Assembly (NCBI GenBank): GCA_027704905.1
Contig: CM051015.1
Span: 21,728,460 to 21,792,459 of the forward strand
Length of the DNA: 64,000 nucleotides
Direction: 5' to 3'
From: Muraenolepis orangiensis
Taxonomy: Eukaryota; Chordata; Actinopteri; Gadiformes; Muraenolepididae
The notes below the pieces were generated by a model, which was given only the letters and a program-made list of their open reading frames with translations, made no database searches and was not told the origin of the DNA. Within the stretch, counting starts at the first letter, position 1, and every line of letters starts with the position of its first letter. The translations under genes and the position numbers were made by a program. Shown here one piece after another: positions 11,929 through 23,328 of the stretch.

Positions 11929-11939
11929 CGTCATCTCTC

Positions 11940-12495
11940 CTTTGCTAGATGAAGAGCAACGGCAATATTAATTCATTAATGATTGTATATATATTCATAT
12001 TATACAATATTGTAATATAATATAAGTGTATAATAATTAAAATGTTTTAAATTATTTTATACAATTGAATATATATATACGTATGTGATATGGCAATGTT
12101 TAAATCTGTGTATTTTTGTTAATTTTTAAATTTGAATTATTTATATTTCTCAATTGCTGCATCTAATCAGTGACCGTGAGGACTGTCAGACCATTTAGTT
12201 TTTCGGATTCTGATTCTGATTCTGAAGGTCCGTCAGCCTCGAACCCCGATTTAAATCAAGAGGACCTATGTTATGGACCTTGAAAAACGCCGCAATAAGA
12301 CAAAACAAAAGCAGGCAATTCAAAAGTAGTTATTAAAATGATTTTAATGGCATTAGGGTTACGGTTAGTTCTACAGCATCACTCAACATAAATACAAATA
12401 GGGATAGCTTAACAACTATGTCAACCTAATTGAATTGTGTTGAAAAAACATGAAAGACGAAAAAAAAAAAAGAAAAACAGCCACAGCTATAGGCA
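11940..12495. other. AT-rich intergenic DNA, no gene recognised
   Basis: AT-rich sequence with many TATA-like runs. No element or exon was recognised before the assembly gap. Confidence 0.6.
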
Positions 12496-13495
12496 NNNNN
12501 NNNNNNNNNNNNNNNNNNNNNNNNNNNNNNNNNNNNNNNNNNNNNNNNNNNNNNNNNNNNNNNNNNNNNNNNNNNNNNNNNNNNNNNNNNNNNNNNNNNN
12601 NNNNNNNNNNNNNNNNNNNNNNNNNNNNNNNNNNNNNNNNNNNNNNNNNNNNNNNNNNNNNNNNNNNNNNNNNNNNNNNNNNNNNNNNNNNNNNNNNNNN
12701 NNNNNNNNNNNNNNNNNNNNNNNNNNNNNNNNNNNNNNNNNNNNNNNNNNNNNNNNNNNNNNNNNNNNNNNNNNNNNNNNNNNNNNNNNNNNNNNNNNNN
12801 NNNNNNNNNNNNNNNNNNNNNNNNNNNNNNNNNNNNNNNNNNNNNNNNNNNNNNNNNNNNNNNNNNNNNNNNNNNNNNNNNNNNNNNNNNNNNNNNNNNN
12901 NNNNNNNNNNNNNNNNNNNNNNNNNNNNNNNNNNNNNNNNNNNNNNNNNNNNNNNNNNNNNNNNNNNNNNNNNNNNNNNNNNNNNNNNNNNNNNNNNNNN
13001 NNNNNNNNNNNNNNNNNNNNNNNNNNNNNNNNNNNNNNNNNNNNNNNNNNNNNNNNNNNNNNNNNNNNNNNNNNNNNNNNNNNNNNNNNNNNNNNNNNNN
13101 NNNNNNNNNNNNNNNNNNNNNNNNNNNNNNNNNNNNNNNNNNNNNNNNNNNNNNNNNNNNNNNNNNNNNNNNNNNNNNNNNNNNNNNNNNNNNNNNNNNN
13201 NNNNNNNNNNNNNNNNNNNNNNNNNNNNNNNNNNNNNNNNNNNNNNNNNNNNNNNNNNNNNNNNNNNNNNNNNNNNNNNNNNNNNNNNNNNNNNNNNNNN
13301 NNNNNNNNNNNNNNNNNNNNNNNNNNNNNNNNNNNNNNNNNNNNNNNNNNNNNNNNNNNNNNNNNNNNNNNNNNNNNNNNNNNNNNNNNNNNNNNNNNNN
13401 NNNNNNNNNNNNNNNNNNNNNNNNNNNNNNNNNNNNNNNNNNNNNNNNNNNNNNNNNNNNNNNNNNNNNNNNNNNNNNNNNNNNNNNNNNNNNNN
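12496..13495. other. Assembly gap, exactly 1000 N
   Basis: One thousand undetermined bases. The round number suggests a scaffolding gap of arbitrary size. Open frames that run through it are meaningless. Confidence 0.99.
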
Positions 13496-13507
13496 TATAT
13501 ATATATA

Positions 13508-13639
13508 CCGAATAATGGATACCGTTCTCTATATATATACAGAGTGCTTAGATTCTGTTGTGTCACCGCTAGCTTGCTAGCTCGCAAGGTTGGTGTCAGA
13601 TAAGTTCAACTACAGACGGAGAACGGTATCCATTATTCG

Positions 13640-13640
<1 letters not shown>
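13508..13640. mobile_element. Perfect 22-bp inverted repeat, MITE-like hairpin
   Basis: The arms at 13508-13529 and 13619-13640 are perfect reverse complements of each other (outer end CCGAATAATGG). They enclose 89 bp that contain a smaller GCTAGC palindrome. The left side is flanked by (TA)n and the right by (TG)n. I recognise no superfamily, and the site borders the assembly gap. Confidence 0.6.
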
Positions 13641-13723
<83 letters not shown>

Positions 13724-13735
13724 GTATATGTGTGT
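13640..13735. repeat. (TG)n(TA)n compound microsatellite
   Basis: About 13 TG units followed by about 25 TA units with a few TATG interruptions. Confidence 0.95.
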
Positions 13736-13984
13736 GTTTTGTCTGGATCCCTCAGATATAGCTATACATACTGTATAGACTACTCAAAGATGTTTAAGAT
13801 TCTAGCATTTAAGACTCGCAAGACCAACACATCACTTAAAGTGTATACATTTGCATGGAGTTTCCCTCTATTTCTCAAAGCAGCAGTTCCCTGAAGAGGA
13901 TGTACAATATGACTTGCGTGTTGAATTATCCCGATATTCTCTGACACTTGCAACAGCATCTATTTTCTTTTTGTGTCATTCCAG

Positions 13985-14081
13985 GGGATAAGTCCGGAAC
14001 CCACGGATGAACTTGTGGTCCGGAAGCCTAAGGCTCCTGGACGCAGCAGTGTCAAATCTACGCTGTATCGAGCCTATGCAG
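13985..14081 (+). CDS. Orphan coding exon 1 of an unrecognised gene
   Basis: A 97-bp open segment bounded by a good acceptor (TTGTGTCATTCCAG) and donor (GTATGT). It starts in phase 0 and ends in phase 1, and encodes GISPEPTDELVVRKPKAPG followed by RSSVKSTLYRAYA. The next exon (14222) opens in the matching phase, which supports genuine coding. Upstream exons would lie in or beyond the assembly gap. I do not recognise the protein. Confidence 0.55.
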
Positions 14082-14221
14082 GTATGTTTATCATTTTTAT
14101 TAATTTCATCACTTATTGTGTAGTTGTGTTTTTTTGAAAATGGGCATAATATTAAAACCTGCAGATGGTGCTTTACTGATTTAATTCACTGATGAATGGT
14201 TCCTGTTACTTGTGTTTGTAG

Positions 14222-14430
14222 GACCCCTTCCTGACCCTGCAGTGCTGTCCTTAGGGGCCAACCTACGACACCTTCAACCACAACCTGGAATATGCAAGAT
14301 CTTGTGTGGCCTGTTAGGCCTATATCACGTTAAATTAGAATGCCGGAAGTACCTGTTAAAAATCGCTGAAGCAGTGTATCCCAAGTTCCGGTTAATGCAT
14401 TCACCATGGCGGACAGTTATCGCTGCATAA
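14222..14430 (+). CDS. Orphan coding exon 2 of an unrecognised gene
   Basis: It follows the acceptor TTGTGTTTGTAG in phase 1, so it joins in frame with the exon ending at 14081. It starts GPLPDPAVLSLGANLRHLQP and stays open to a TAA at 14428. The second half may be retroelement-derived, because retroelement-like sequence follows directly. It could be a true last exon or an exon cut by an insertion. Confidence 0.45.
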
Positions 14431-14499
14431 CCTTCCAAACGCCGGTCCAGACGATGTGGTTCAACTAGTGAATGAACACTCTACAGTGAAGAAGTCTAA

Positions 14500-14750
14500 A
14501 TCCGAATCATACAATTCCCCGACATTGTGTCTTGTGGCTCTATCTGGATATATCGCCATATAACACATATATAACACATACATTTAGATTTAATTTAGTT
14601 ATATTTTGTTTATACTAGTTTATTTTGTTGTTATTTAGTTTTTAGGTATTAGTATACTTTGTGTGCATTTATTCCCCCTGTCTCAACTGTTGCACCTTAA
14701 TTTCCCTCCGGATAAATAAAGTCATCTTGAATCTTGAATAACGAAGGCGA
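14500..14750 (+). mobile_element. Retroelement 3' tail
   Basis: It ends with TTTCCCTCCGGATAAATAAAG then TCATCTTGAATCTTGAATA. This is the typical 3' end of a fish LINE/SINE, a poly(A)-like signal followed by a short tandem tail. Confidence 0.6.
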
Positions 14751-15427
14751 TTTTGTGTAGAAGCAGAGGTATGCCTATGTATATAATATAGGCGATTTAT
14801 TTGATGGATTTAGATTATTTCAATGTACCTTTTCATTTACGTGTTAATATGTAGTGTGCAGCTGTATATTTTCTAAAAGGGAATGCCTGTTATTCTTGTG
14901 AATATGACTTGTCTTAAAATAAAAGTGCTTGTGACATACTTGTGGCATTGAGTTAAAACCGAATTTGTATAAAATACCTATAGAGATATGTATATCTATA
15001 TATTGTATATCGCGATGCAGCCAAAAAATACCGGGTTTTGGTCCGTATCGCCCGGCCCTACTTGGGACCAGTGCTTTAAATCACACACATACCCGACAAT
15101 ATGTGGCTCTATTTGGATGAGAGATGGAGTGTGTGGGGGTCAGGACCAGTGCTTTTAATCACACACATACCCGACATTATTAGCCTATTCCGCCCACTTT
15201 TCGAGACGTATATGCTCTCCTTGTACTACTCTCTCAAAGTACAAACTGCAGACATACGCGCTACCCCTGAGAACATGAAACGAGGGACCTTCATCCTCCT
15301 TATCAGCCTTACACAAGACTTGCGGAGGAGTTTGTCTTTGGGTAATGGTGTAAACTGAGGTAGGTCTTTGTTTAGACGTTGAGCAGCCGGTACATTACAA
15401 TAACAGAGGAGAGGAGGTGGCCACAGT

Positions 15428-16637
15428 TTGTCACGTATCTGGGGTAACTACCGGAAGTAAGAGTACACTGCTCACGGCTCCGGAAGCAGGAAGTGTGATA
15501 TAGGCCTATTAGTTAATTGGTAGACAATTAGGTCTTGACCCTTTAAATAACCTGGGCGTACCCAGTGTTCTGCCTCTTGGTCACCTGACTTCCTGGTTGC
15601 TGGGAGCCAACGTTAGTCTCTTCCTGGGGGGGTCAGAGGTAGGTCGTGATCCTTTTCACGGAGTATGCTGCGTGTCGGTTGCTGCTGCACTTACAACCTT
15701 CTTATCTTTGACAGGTAGTGGTAGGCTGGTGCGCCTAAATAGCTATGCTTGGTCCCATCGCTGAGGTAGCCTGTACGGGGTCGGCCGGTGGAGTAGGTAG
15801 GCTTGCCATACGCAGCTGACAGGTAGGCTAAACCATAGGTGGTATTATAGGATTGCCCTTATGGCATCCAAGGTAACCTTTCTGCCAAGCTTCTATTTTG
15901 GTATCTACCAAATTGTTTTATTTACCATGTGTATATTCTGCCCTCACATTTACATGTGCCATAGGCAGCTGTATAGGCCTACCTGTTCGAAGTCCAGTAA
16001 CGCAGACATTCTCTTCCTGGTAGCCTATACCAGTCTGTTCTTACCTACAACAATAAACCAACCGGTCTGTCCCATGCTGTGAAGCTATCTGCCCGGGTTA
16101 AGTAGCCTATAGTTTGGGTAGGGTGCCATTCTGGCGGGGGAGGTTTGTAGCCTATCTTGGGGTTTTAACACTGTTGCATGCGTGAGCCTGAAATAATTGC
16201 ACGGTGTGGTCACCCCTTTTCTCGTTTGCTGTGTGTTCCCGAGTGAAGTGATATGTTAGCTTGCACCATGAGCCCCGCCCCCCCTAGTTGTGAGCATACC
16301 TCCCCTCCCCAGTTGGAACCTGCCCCAGGACAGCTGTAGCAACTAGCCCCAGATAGGTGAGCTTTTATTACAGCAGGCTGGAAACCTATTTCATATGTAG
16401 AGCAGTGTTTTAGATCCATTTGAATGTAAATTGTGGATGTATAATAAAATATACTTTTTATTCTAACTTTGGAACCACGTCTCTGCCTATTTACTTGGAA
16501 AGAACCTAGGGTATCCCGTACACTGTAACCTAAAGGTGTCCCTTGCATAGCCCCCTCCTCAACTATTTCCTTGGGCGCAACTCTCAAGGTGGCGTTGTCT
16601 GGCTGTTTAAGTGGCCCCACCATACCCCACTGTTACA
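15428..16637 (+). mobile_element. Possible LTR-retroelement remnant
   Basis: The block starts TGTCACGTATCTGGGG and ends CCCCACTGTTACA, with a TTTAAATA box near 15540 and AATAAA at about 16444. The right edge is where homology to the duplicated intron near 61231 begins, so something was inserted there. No matching target duplication was found on the left, so the boundaries are uncertain. Confidence 0.35.
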
Positions 16638-16639
16638 TT

Positions 16640-17036
16640 AAGATAATTGTTTTTCACCTAATAATATAGCAGAATGTAAAATTATGATGTTATGGTATAG
16701 CAGACTGTAAAGTATGTGGATGATCTAATGGTATATCAGAATGTATGTTGATTATATAATGTTATAGCAGAGTGTAAAGTATGTGGATGATCTAATGGTA
16801 GAGCAGAATGTATGTTGATTATGTAATGGTATAGCAGAGTGTAAAGTATGTTGATGATTTGGTGACGAGTTGTTCTCTTACCAACCTTTGTTGAACGCAT
16901 TATTGTAAGTTGCTTTGGACAAAAGCATCTGCTGAATGACTGAAATGTAATGAAATGTAATGATATAATGGCATAGCGGAGTGTACAGTTTGTTGATAAT
17001 GTAATTGTAATATTAATATTCATATATCTCTCTCAG
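16640..17036 (+). repeat. Intronic tandem repeat and SINE tail upstream of ITIM exon, copy A
   Basis: Tandem units around TGGTATAGCAGAGTGTAAAG and TATGTGGATGATCTAATGG are followed by a SINE 3' tail (TAAGTTGCTTTGGACAAAAG then CATCTGCTGAATGACTG) at about 16890-16965. The same arrangement is found at 61238-61708, and the SINE-tail part at 50359-50515. It is the 5' flank of a three-copy exon duplication. Confidence 0.85.
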
Positions 17037-17140
17037 GAGGAAGATGACCTGTGTTACGCTGCGCTGGATATCCCTCTAACTTCACAGACCCGCTCAGAAG
17101 ACGAAGAGGGCCGCTTCTTGAGACCACTTCCTATGAAACA
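17037..17140 (+). CDS. ITIM-bearing cytoplasmic-tail exon, copy A
   Basis: Exon of 104 bp between acceptor CTCTCTCAG and donor GTATGT, starting in phase 0 and ending in phase 2. It encodes EEDDLCYAALDIPLTSQ and continues RSEDEEGRFLRPLPMK. LCYAAL fits the ITIM consensus (I/V/L/S)xYxx(L/V/I), which recruits SH2 phosphatases in inhibitory receptors. The same motif opens the complete short receptor tail at 50516-50644, and the exon at 61709-61812 is almost identical and lies downstream of Ig and TM exons. In this copy no Ig or TM exon is visible upstream; they may have been lost, or lie behind the gap. Confidence 0.75.
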
Positions 17141-17393
17141 GTATGTCCTCCCAAACTTCATCAGTCCTCCCAATCTTGTCATAAGTAAATGCACTTTGGA
17201 AAAATTTGGAATCTGATGGAAAATGTCACTTTCTTCCTACCTCCTCTCACTTCTTTATGTACTCATCTCCCTTTCTTACTTCTGTTTTTCCTTCCTTACT
17301 AATCACACTTAATTCCGTTCTTCCTCATTTCCGTTCTTTTCTTCCTCCCTCATCTCATTTCCTTCTTTCCTTCCTTCCTCCTCTCACTAACAG

Positions 17394-18837
17394 AAGTTCC
17401 CTGGAGTTTCAAGACACAGATTACATGGCTTTTCCAGCTCCTCCTGCATTGATTCCCCCCGAAAGCTTTATCGGGATGAAGCTATGGAGCTATTTACAGA
17501 CACCTCCATCAGGAAGACCAGCTGTACAGAACTGGAGGCTTCCATTGAGCCTGTAGTCCACAAGATCTCTGTGGAGGAGGTTGAGGCATCTGTGGAACTT
17601 GCCCAAAGAAAAAGGAAAGATAAACCAATGGAAACTCCTGGGTTACAAATGCCTGAGCAGACTACTGAATATGTAATGGACAGCGGCTTTAGGAGGAAAT
17701 CTAAGGAGAGGACTGAAGATTTGCTGGGGAGCCAAGTGAGAAGTGCACCTTCTAATGAACCTGAAGTCAATGTTGAATTTGCAACAGACACACTAGACAC
17801 TGTTTCACGGAACATTTACAGAGAAAGAAGTGATTTATTACAGGATGCTTCAAATAGAAAAATGCGTTGGAGTCAACCAGAAGCATTAGTGGATGTGGCA
17901 GCTAGGAGGCTAACAAGAAATATGATGGGATGTTTAATGGACAGTGCCTCCAGGAAAATTCTTAGAGAAGGGGTCGAGCGTCCCAGAAAATTAACCAGGG
18001 ACTCAATGGGAATGTCTATTGGGCAGGATGTATGAAGTTAGCTTGGAATAAGGATGACATATTTATATTTGAGTCTCTTGTGAGACCCGTGCCAAAAGAG
18101 AAAATTCCTGAGAACATGGGCGTCCCTGTAAAAAAAATGTCCAGAGACGAGCTGGGGTATTGTGTGGAGAACACCTCCCGTATGTTCTTACCCAGAGACA
18201 AGCTGGAAGCACTGATCAGAGAACAGCAGGAACAGGGAGGAGGACGGGGAGAGATGAATTTGATATGTCTGTCAGCTCCCTAACGCGAAGGTTACCCCGA
18301 GAAAAAACAGACTCCGCTGTAGATGCACCTGCAGGGAAAGTCTCCTGGGATAGAGCTGACATTGAAACGGCAAAGTATCAAATGCTCAGGGAGGATTTCA
18401 TTGTACAGCATGAAGCCAACACAGGTCAAGGTAGGATGGGGCAGCCGGACCTGACCGTAACATCTCCATGGAAACAACAACCCTATGACCTTATGTACGC
18501 CGGCCTACTGTGTCAGCTTGTGTACGGTGGAATCCTGGAGAAATCTTGCCCCTCGATGGCGCCTGGCCTGGGGCAACTCTCGGTGTCCACACCCAACCTG
18601 CCTCAGAGCATACTGGCAGGAGATTTGGAAGCACCAGCCGCTCCAGAACCACCAGCACCACCGCCTGTGCCACCACCAAGAGCCATCCACTCTGCTCTGA
18701 CCACGCACGTCCCGGAAGGAGAGGAACGGAGCAGGGATCGAAACAAAGGCAAGAAGTCTTCAAAGCTCATGAACCTGTTTAAAAAGAAAAAGGAATCGGC
18801 TTCAGAAAGACTGGAGAGTGGCCTTCAGAAACTTTAA
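17394..18837 (+). pseudogene. Long repeat-built exon, copy A (frameshifted), unrecognised family
   Basis: It begins at a pyrimidine-rich acceptor (ACTAACAG) and joins in phase 2 to the ITIM exon. The coding sense runs to a TAA ending at 18837, but in three frames. A 16-bp deletion relative to the 61985 copy lies near 17430. A one-base loss lies near 18013, and a further shift lies near 18240. The protein consists of degenerate 13-16-residue repeats of the type MDSASRKILREGVE, VPVKKMSRDELG and NTSRMFLPRDKLE. The C-terminal 75 residues hold a proline-rich SH3-ligand-like part (PPAPPPVPPPR) and a lysine block (LMNLFKKKKES). A 3' UTR without further coding follows. I do not recognise it. It could be a pseudogene, or a gene with a few assembly errors. 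Confidence 0.6.
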
Positions 18838-20330
18838 CTCTCTGTTTTGGTTTAGATTTAGTGAAACTTAAATGGTTTACAACTTATTTGGAATAATATT
18901 AGTTTTGTGGATTTTAGTTGATGTTTTTTTTACAAATATAAATGTGTAGCATGTGTTACTTTGCATTTGAATACTTTCTCTGCAGGAAACCAAGACTTTT
19001 GAAAAAAAAAATGAAAGCATGATGAGCAGGTTTAAAAGTGTCTGCAAAGACGTTAAATAATTATATGGAATTGTACTTTGGTATATTTTATATTTTAATT
19101 GATTATTTTATACAGAGGATATACATATGTTGAGAATAAGTTCAAGATCCGTCACTGGATGGTTATTTCTGTTTAACAGAATATATTTTTGTGAATATTT
19201 ATTGTATTGTAATTAGGAAGTAATGTGAGAAAATGGAAATATTTTATTTGAAAAATATTTTATTTGGAAGGAAAGCTTAAGCTTCACTGAAACAATGAGA
19301 TGTTTTTACAAAACTTTATTTAAGTGGTTAGTGTTAGAATCCTTTGCAATTACACTACAGCTATAGGGATTCCTCTAAAACCAAAGCATGAACTACAGCT
19401 GATCTTTGACTTAAGATATTTATTATATCTTTTTTTAAATCAGTGCTCTTCCATGTTTGGGTATGTTTATTTTTGTGTACATTTTGTTATTCCTGTTATA
19501 TTCTCTTTCCTATTCCTCTGCTCTTTTCTGTGCTTACTACTTCAGATTTCCTGTTCTACTTTGTGTCCCAAGCTCCAAAATGACATAGGAAGGTTAATGA
19601 TATTAAGCAGCTTAAGCCTGCATTTGGGTCCTTATTAAACTAATTTAAACATAATACACAATTAAATGTATAGCTATGATGATTTGATATTGTTTTCTTT
19701 TTAAATGCTTGCAGGGCTACAAGTGCTACTTGCAGCTTTTATTGCTTTGATTGTACACGTGTAGATTAAACATAACACAATTGAGTTTGCTTTTTAGTTT
19801 TATTTTGTAATATATTTCTTGAGTGTTTTGGCAATATGTAGGGAAAAGGTTTTCTTTGGGCAGTTCAAACCAAATGGAAGATGGCTACTCTGGTTGAGTT
19901 GAACATATTACACATGACTTCATTCAAAATTACTGTTTGAATAAAATATATGAATCCCTGGACGTAGGTAGGACAAGATCATACAAGCTCCACACAGCAT
20001 CAGGGCCTGGTTCTGTCTGAGTGAGACTGTTGCATCACTACATCTTTCCACTAGAGGTCAGGGTTTCTTTAGAAGGTCAGTCTGTAAATCAATGGCATCA
20101 AATAAAAAACTTGTCACAGCAAACTACTTGTATTATCTATTTAAAATACAATTAATGATGATACTAATACTTTTACTACCACCACTTATAACAATACTAA
20201 TTTAATTCATGAACTTCTGTAAAAGACAACACCTTTGTCTTGGCTTTGTTCCAACACACATCCTGAATGAACACTGAAATGCTTTACCTAAGACCCATAC
20301 AGCTCTCACAAACTTAATGTAGCATAAGCA
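18838..20330 (+). other. 3' UTR-like, AT-rich region after copy A
   Basis: No coding seen. The stretch at about 19950-20070 (GAATCCCTGGACGTAGGTAG, ..CATCAGGGCCTGGTT.., ..CCACTAGAGGTCAGGG) matches 51170-51520 downstream of the tail exon at 50516. The 3' flank was therefore part of the duplicated receptor unit. Confidence 0.6.
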
Positions 20331-20639
20331 AATACAATCATGTCTTTGAATATTTTAATCTACTCCTGCACAATCAATGTATATTTGATATTAATATATT
20401 ATGCCTTTTGGGGTTTCCCCTTTCCTTTAGTTTGTTATATAGCTTCTTTTGTAAAAATTCCTCGACAACAGAGGGGGTTAATCTCTTCCACAGAAAGCAC
20501 CTGCTTTTTCCACAGTGGGTACACCAACAACAAATCTGTACTAGCCTCTCTGTGTCAAAAATAAACCCACAAAAAACACAGTCGTCCCTACTCTGCTTAA
20601 ATTGGTCACTTACAGAATACAACATTTTTTCTTATTACT

Positions 20640-21340
20640 TACATTTTCTTACTAGTATTTGGTCCTTTTTGAAGATTGGAAACAACATCTCATCCATTCT
20701 GGTCCTTAACCCTGGAGCACCCCAAGGCTTCTGCCTCAGTCCCCGGCTGTACTCTCTGCACACATTTGACTGTACTGCCACACACAACAACAGTAAGATT
20801 ATCAAGTTTGCAGATGACACAACAGTCAATGGCCTGATAAGCAAAGACGACGAAACAGTACAGAGATGAGGTAGTCCGGCCAATGGTGCAAGGACAACAG
20901 CCTTGCACTGAATGTCAGCAAGACTAAGGAGCTCATTGGGAACTTCAGGAGCCACCATCCGGCCTGGACGGGACCCCGGTGGAAATCGTCAGCTGCTTCC
21001 GTTCCCTGGGCCTAGCGATTTCCAACGACCTGGCGTGGACTCGCAACACGGAGGTCATGCTGAAAAAGGCACATCAGCGCCTCTGGCCTCTCCTGAGGCC
21101 CTGCGGTTTTTCAGGAGAAGTGGCATAGGCAAACGGTAGCTGGTGAATTTCTACCGTGGCATTGTAGAGAGTGTCCTGACGATTGGCGTCACTGTGTGGG
21201 GAGTTCACTTCCATGCATTATGGAGGTCTTTAGGACCAGATGTCGGAATAAGGCCATCTCCATCACAAAATACCTCAATCATCCTGGGCACCATCTACCA
21301 GGTTCAAAGACAGTTTACATCCATCCATCCAAACTGCTAA
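20640..21340 (+). mobile_element. LINE reverse-transcriptase fragment, sense (Rex1/L2-like)
   Basis: It encodes a decayed RT palm: GAPQGFCLSP, then the catalytic box FADDTTV, then the C-terminal segments RLWPLLRPCG and FYRGIVESVLTIGVTVW. Several frameshifts are present. The antisense copy at 21360-22097 belongs to the same family. Confidence 0.85.
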
Positions 21341-21359
21341 GAGTGCTGCCACTCTCACT

Positions 21360-22097
21360 ATCATATCAATGTCATACAAGATACAATATATTTATTAAGT
21401 ACCGTGGAATGCTTGCTCCCCATTCCCTCCCGTAGTAATCTCAAAAAACAATACCATAAAAATAATATATACAAAAAAAATACAAATGAACAAAAAAGGA
21501 CAGCAAAGTGACTGATAGATGGTAAGAACATCTGTTGAATGTGCAAAAAGATTTAAAAGCATTTAAAGTGCAGTAGTGCAGCAGCATCATGAATACAGTA
21601 CAGTACAGTGCAGTGAGTCCAGCATGTCCAGCAAAGTATGTAAGTGTAATGTTAACGACAATGTTATGAAAGTGAGAGTGGCAGTACTCCTAGCAGTTCA
21701 GTAGGTGCACTGCCTGTGGATACAAACTATCCTTAAACCTGGTAGTTCTTGTACGGATACTGCGCAACCGGCGACCAGACGGTGGGGGGACAAGAGATGT
21801 GGTTGCAGTCCATTTTGATGAACTTGGCCTTCTTCCGACATCTGGTCCTAAATATCTCCTCAATGCACACCCGATGATCTTTTCAGCCGTCCTCACGACT
21901 CTCTGGATGGCTTTCTTGTCCCGTGCAGTGGTGTTGCCGTACCGCACAGTGATGCCACTCATCAGGACGCTCTCTACGGTGCCACGGTAGAAGTTCACTA
22001 GCCACCTTTGGCCTATTCCACTTTTTCTGAGGCACCGCAGAGCATAGAGGCTCTGGTGTGCCTTCTTCAACATGACCTCCGTGTACACAGGGATCAT
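21360..22097 (-). mobile_element. LINE 3' fragment, antisense (Rex1/L2-like)
   Basis: An open frame of 135 codons (22097-21690, minus) encodes the RT C-terminus: MLKKAHQSLYALRCLRKSG, NFYRGTVESVLMSGITVRYG and RTTRFKDSLYPQAVHLLN. The 3' UTR follows to 21360. Together with the sense fragment it forms an inverted, tail-to-tail LINE pair. Confidence 0.88.
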
Positions 22098-22444
22098 TCA
22101 TATCATTCATATTTCATTACACTTTCATACATGATCATACTTTTGGTAGACTTTCTGGACTAAGTTACTGCACTGTTCTGCACTGTTCTGCACTGTATTC
22201 ATGATGCTGCTGCACTACTGGCACTTTAAGAAGGCACATTAGTACTAAGTACTAAATGCGGGCTTCCGGTTTGGCGATGGACAGTGAACCACGCTGCTGA
22301 GTAGCTCCGCGAAGGAATGACTAACTTTATGATTTAAATACAGTAAAATTCCAGCTATTTTCATTTTTCAGTCTAACAAAACAAACATTATATTATCTAT
22401 CACCAGTATAGCCTAGCCTAGCATATTTTATGTTTCAATTGAGA

Positions 22445-23328
22445 ATGTCTGGACCAAGTGTACGTGTGAAGGCTACCAAAAAGGCCCACGAGGCCGCGGA
22501 AAACCCTGGCGCACTACCTGGCACCCCCACCGGCTCCACCCAGCTAACCCTGAGTGCCTTTAATGACGGAATGGCTCAAATGAAAACGGATATCTGTGGA
22601 AAGATGGACAGTGTCGTCGACAGCCTTCGAGCTGAGATCACCCTAGTCCGCGAGGGAGCCCAGGAATCATTGAACAACCTACAGGCCACCTCTACAGCAC
22701 ACGAGGCGCGATTGGTGGAGGTGGAAAAATGCGCTGCTTTCTGTGACAACACAGCCACCGAACTACTCACCAAGTTCGACTAATTGAAATGTGAAGTCAC
22801 TGACCTGCAAAACAAATGCGATGATTTGGAGGGCCGACAGAGGAGAAACAACATCCGAGTGCTGGGGGTGCCGGAGGGAGTCGAGGGTCCGCATCCGACT
22901 ATATTTTGGACCTCTTGGGAGATTTGCTGCAGCTCGTCGACAAGCCTGTCTTGGACCGAGCTCACAGGTCTTCGAGAGCTAAACCAAGGGCCGGAGAGCC
23001 ACCGCGTCCGTTTGTGATCCGCGTCCACCACTTCCAGACCAAGGAGTTAATCCTCCGCAAGTCACGGGCTGCTGGTGACTCTCTCAAGTTTCCAGGTGGG
23101 AATAGGATTTCCATTTTTTCGGATATGGCCGCGGCTGTCGCGAAAAAACATGCAGAGTTCTGGAAGGCTAAGCAAATGCTCCGGTCCGTCCCTGGTGTCA
23201 AGTTTGGGCTCCTCTTCCCCGCGCGTCTGAGGGTTACGCTGCCCGATGGGAAAGAGCATTACTTCGAGAACCCCACGGAGGCCACTGTCTTTGCTAAACG
23301 TCTTGCTCCCGGTCCCGGGAGTGTGTGA
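22445..23328 (+). pseudogene. L1 ORF1 protein (RNA-binding chaperone), broken
   Basis: ORF1 of the L1 element, a nucleic-acid-binding protein that coats the element RNA. It shows an N-terminal low-complexity part, a coiled-coil region, the RRNNIRVLGVPEGVEG signature at the start of the RRM-like domain and a C-terminal domain ending FENPTEATVFAKRL. It is disrupted by a TAA at 22781-22783 and a frameshift near 22890, and ends in TGA at 23328. Confidence 0.88.

Noticed and set aside
12437..13603. Open frames of more than 360 codons on both strands.
   Set aside because: They consist almost entirely of unknown residues from the 1000-N gap.
14970..15060. Possible hAT terminus (CCGTATCGCCCGGCCCTA).
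   Set aside because: The end motif looks right but no opposite terminus or 8-bp duplication was found; only a short direct duplication (GACCAGTGCTTT..AATCACACACATACCC at 15068 and 15144) is present.
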